Below the pieces are notes generated by a model. The model saw only the letters and a list, made by a program, of their open reading frames with translations. It searched no databases and was not told where the DNA came from. Source: Paragonimus westermani (lineage: Eukaryota > Platyhelminthes > Trematoda > Plagiorchiida > Troglotrematidae). Taken from it: a DNA stretch of 64,000 nucleotides. The stretch covers positions 62,001 to 126,000 of the forward strand of contig QNGE01000277.1 of the NCBI GenBank assembly GCA_008508345.1. Direction: 5' to 3'. Of this stretch, positions 62,643-64,000 are shown one piece after another (positions within the stretch are counted from its first letter, which is position 1; each line of letters opens with the position of its first letter). The translations under genes and the position numbers were made by a program.

Positions 62643-63366
62643 GAGACTGTTGCGCGTTCACATGGCTACTTCGATAAGACTGCTTGTCGCAGAAAGCTCT
62701 AACTAGTGTTTGATCGTCCTTGGGCAAATGACTTGGCAGACTGTTGAAGCATTTTAAACAAACGGTGTGTGGTTATATCTACCTGCTCTTGTCAGACAAT
62801 ATGGTGAGAACTGTTCAAATCCGTGAACCGTGAGTGTTATTACCAGAACGTTATCCACCTGGACTTTCTTCGAAAATGTGTTGTCTGTACCGCTACTATA
62901 GTACTTGTGGATGGGAAATAATCATTCATCATGGTCTATCATACCTTGAAGACGACGGTATTATCAAATCTTTCTTTACGCTCCGCATATCCTTGCTTGA
63001 GCGTTACTGGGCATAAACTGTTGAACAGTGCCATTCCAAACGTCTGTTCGTAAATTTCAAATTCTACCGTATAATATGTGGATTTCTGGCCTATTCAGAT
63101 CATGTCCTCTGTAGCCAATAGCCAGAAACACCAAGAACACTTTGAAACAGTTGGGTTCATCTGGTTTAACGAATTAGCACTGTTTTTCATCAGTACATTC
63201 AACACCATCATAAGCAGAAATGCTGGATAGATGTGCGCAGTGGAAGAATTTCAATAGGTGGAAAATTCGACAGTTTTAGTTCACCATGTCAACGGAAGTA
63301 TGTCAGCCATACGCAACAGTATTCTAACAACGTGTTCTCTGTGGAATCGGTGATGACCGTGACAAG
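62643..63366. other. No separate gene seen
   Basis: Contains the frame 62834-63016 noted with the M14-like gene. An 8-base block (ACAATATG) at about 62802-62809 lies between an excellent acceptor (CTACCTGCTCTTGTCAG) and a donor (GTGAGA), as a micro-exon would. I could not fit its phase. Confidence 0.35.
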
Positions 63367-63558
63367 TTAACGGCTTTCTTCAAGTTCTTTCCGGATGGTT
63401 TCGCCAACTGAAAGTGAATCAAAACGATCGTTCTCATATTTCATGTACAGCTGATGCTCAGTTTGAAAATTTTGTCTATATGAGGTAAAAGTGGAATGGT
63501 TGGAAAGAATGAAGTGTCGAGCAGCACCCACTAATGCGTTTCTGGGATTGTTACATTT
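63367..63558 (-). CDS. Candidate terminal exon, unknown protein
   Basis: Minus strand: strong acceptor (GCAGCTTTGTTTGCCACAG, phase 0), 63 codons, then TAA. The translation is markedly protein-like (NALVGAARHFILSNHSTFTS, then LYMKYENDRFDSLSVGETIR), soluble and helical at the end. It joins in phase to the exon at 63678 across a 119-base intron. No domain is recognised. Confidence 0.42.
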   Translation of the reverse strand, partial: KCNNPRNALVGAARHFILSNHSTFTSYRQNFQTEHQLYMKYENDRFDSLSVGETIRKELEESR

Positions 63559-63677
63559 CTGTGGCAAACAAAGCTGCTATCTTCCAAGTTATTGAGGGGA
63601 ATGATAAAATCAGAGCTAACACTTGGCGTTAAATTCGAGTTCTGCAGCGAAATATGGAGAAGTATTTTGTTAATCAC

Positions 63678-63745
63678 CTGACTGAGAATCTTGCCGAAAT
63701 TCTTCACAAACATTTCCAAATAACGCTGATTCACGCTGTTGAATT
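63678..63745 (-). CDS. Candidate exon upstream of 63367-63558
   Basis: Minus strand: acceptor TTGTTAATAGCTAAG (phase 1) and donor AGTCAG, then GTGATT (phase 0), give about 22 codons (NQRYLEMFVKNFGKILSQ). It is short and in phase with the next exon. The plus strand is also open here (63654-63836), so confidence is limited. Confidence 0.3.
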
Positions 63746-64000
63746 CTTAGCTATTAACAAAAGATATCCATCAGTATGCAACATTTATATGGGCACCTAT
63801 CGGTGCGCATTTGAACAAGAGGGACAACCGACATAAGATCAGTTATGCTCGGACAACTTTTGCCGCATCACCAAATGTAATCACATTCAACAGACAAACT
63901 TCCCAACCACAACGAATCAAAGACGCATTAATCACATTTCATATGCTTCCAAGTCATCGATAGTTTTACGAACCATAATTTTTGCCTATTCAAAACAAGA
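63746..64000. other. Window end; nothing seen
   Basis: No gene, repeat or RNA recognised. The minus-strand gene above may continue beyond the window. Confidence 0.5.

Noticed and set aside
1..64000. CRISPR arrays, satellite arrays, rRNA or spliced-leader RNA genes
   Set aside because: Looked for regular direct repeats and known conserved cores; none were seen.

Overview
The window looks like gene-poor nuclear DNA of an invertebrate, most likely a flatworm and probably a fluke. It is AT-rich (about 40% GC by eye) and has no long open reading frames, operons or bacterial signals. The longest uninterrupted frame is 149 codons. The only regions I can assign firmly to known families are two relics of Penelope-like retroelements (PLEs), of the reverse transcriptase plus GIY-YIG type. 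The fluke assignment is inference from these PLE types and from the sparse, exon-like coding pieces.

Layout. 0-16.5 kb is mostly unassigned, with a dispersed repeat (family R1, 2.2-2.4 kb) carrying a palindromic end and a few candidate exons (5.0-6.5, 7.2-8.7 and 12.5-12.8 kb). 16.6-26.3 kb is the most structured part. Two 785-bp arms (16633-17417 and 25470-26254) are inverted copies of each other with 6 mismatches and no gaps. They enclose 8.05 kb holding another R1 copy, a good terminal exon with a hydrophobic C-terminal tail, a candidate exon on the other strand, and a dead PLE (22.9-24.65 kb, + strand). 26.4-37.1 kb is nearly empty. 37.1-39.0 kb holds a cluster of exon-like frames. 39-58 kb is sparse, with isolated exon candidates and a second PLE fragment (56.4-56.85 kb, - strand) flanked by its own inverted repeat. 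58-64 kb is the richest in gene signals: a minus-strand chain of exons with an AATAAA signal (58.08-60.24 kb), a plus-strand stretch resembling an M14 zinc carboxypeptidase (61.5-62.9 kb), and a minus-strand exon pair (63.4-63.75 kb).

Confidence. The inverted arms and both PLEs are seen directly. The M14 call rests on short motifs in the right order and spacing. All other exon calls rest on an open frame, splice-site quality and phase agreement only. The number of frames over 100 codons here is about what chance would give at this base composition, so those calls are leads, not settled genes. I saw no tRNA, rRNA, CRISPR array, satellite array or complete autonomous transposon.
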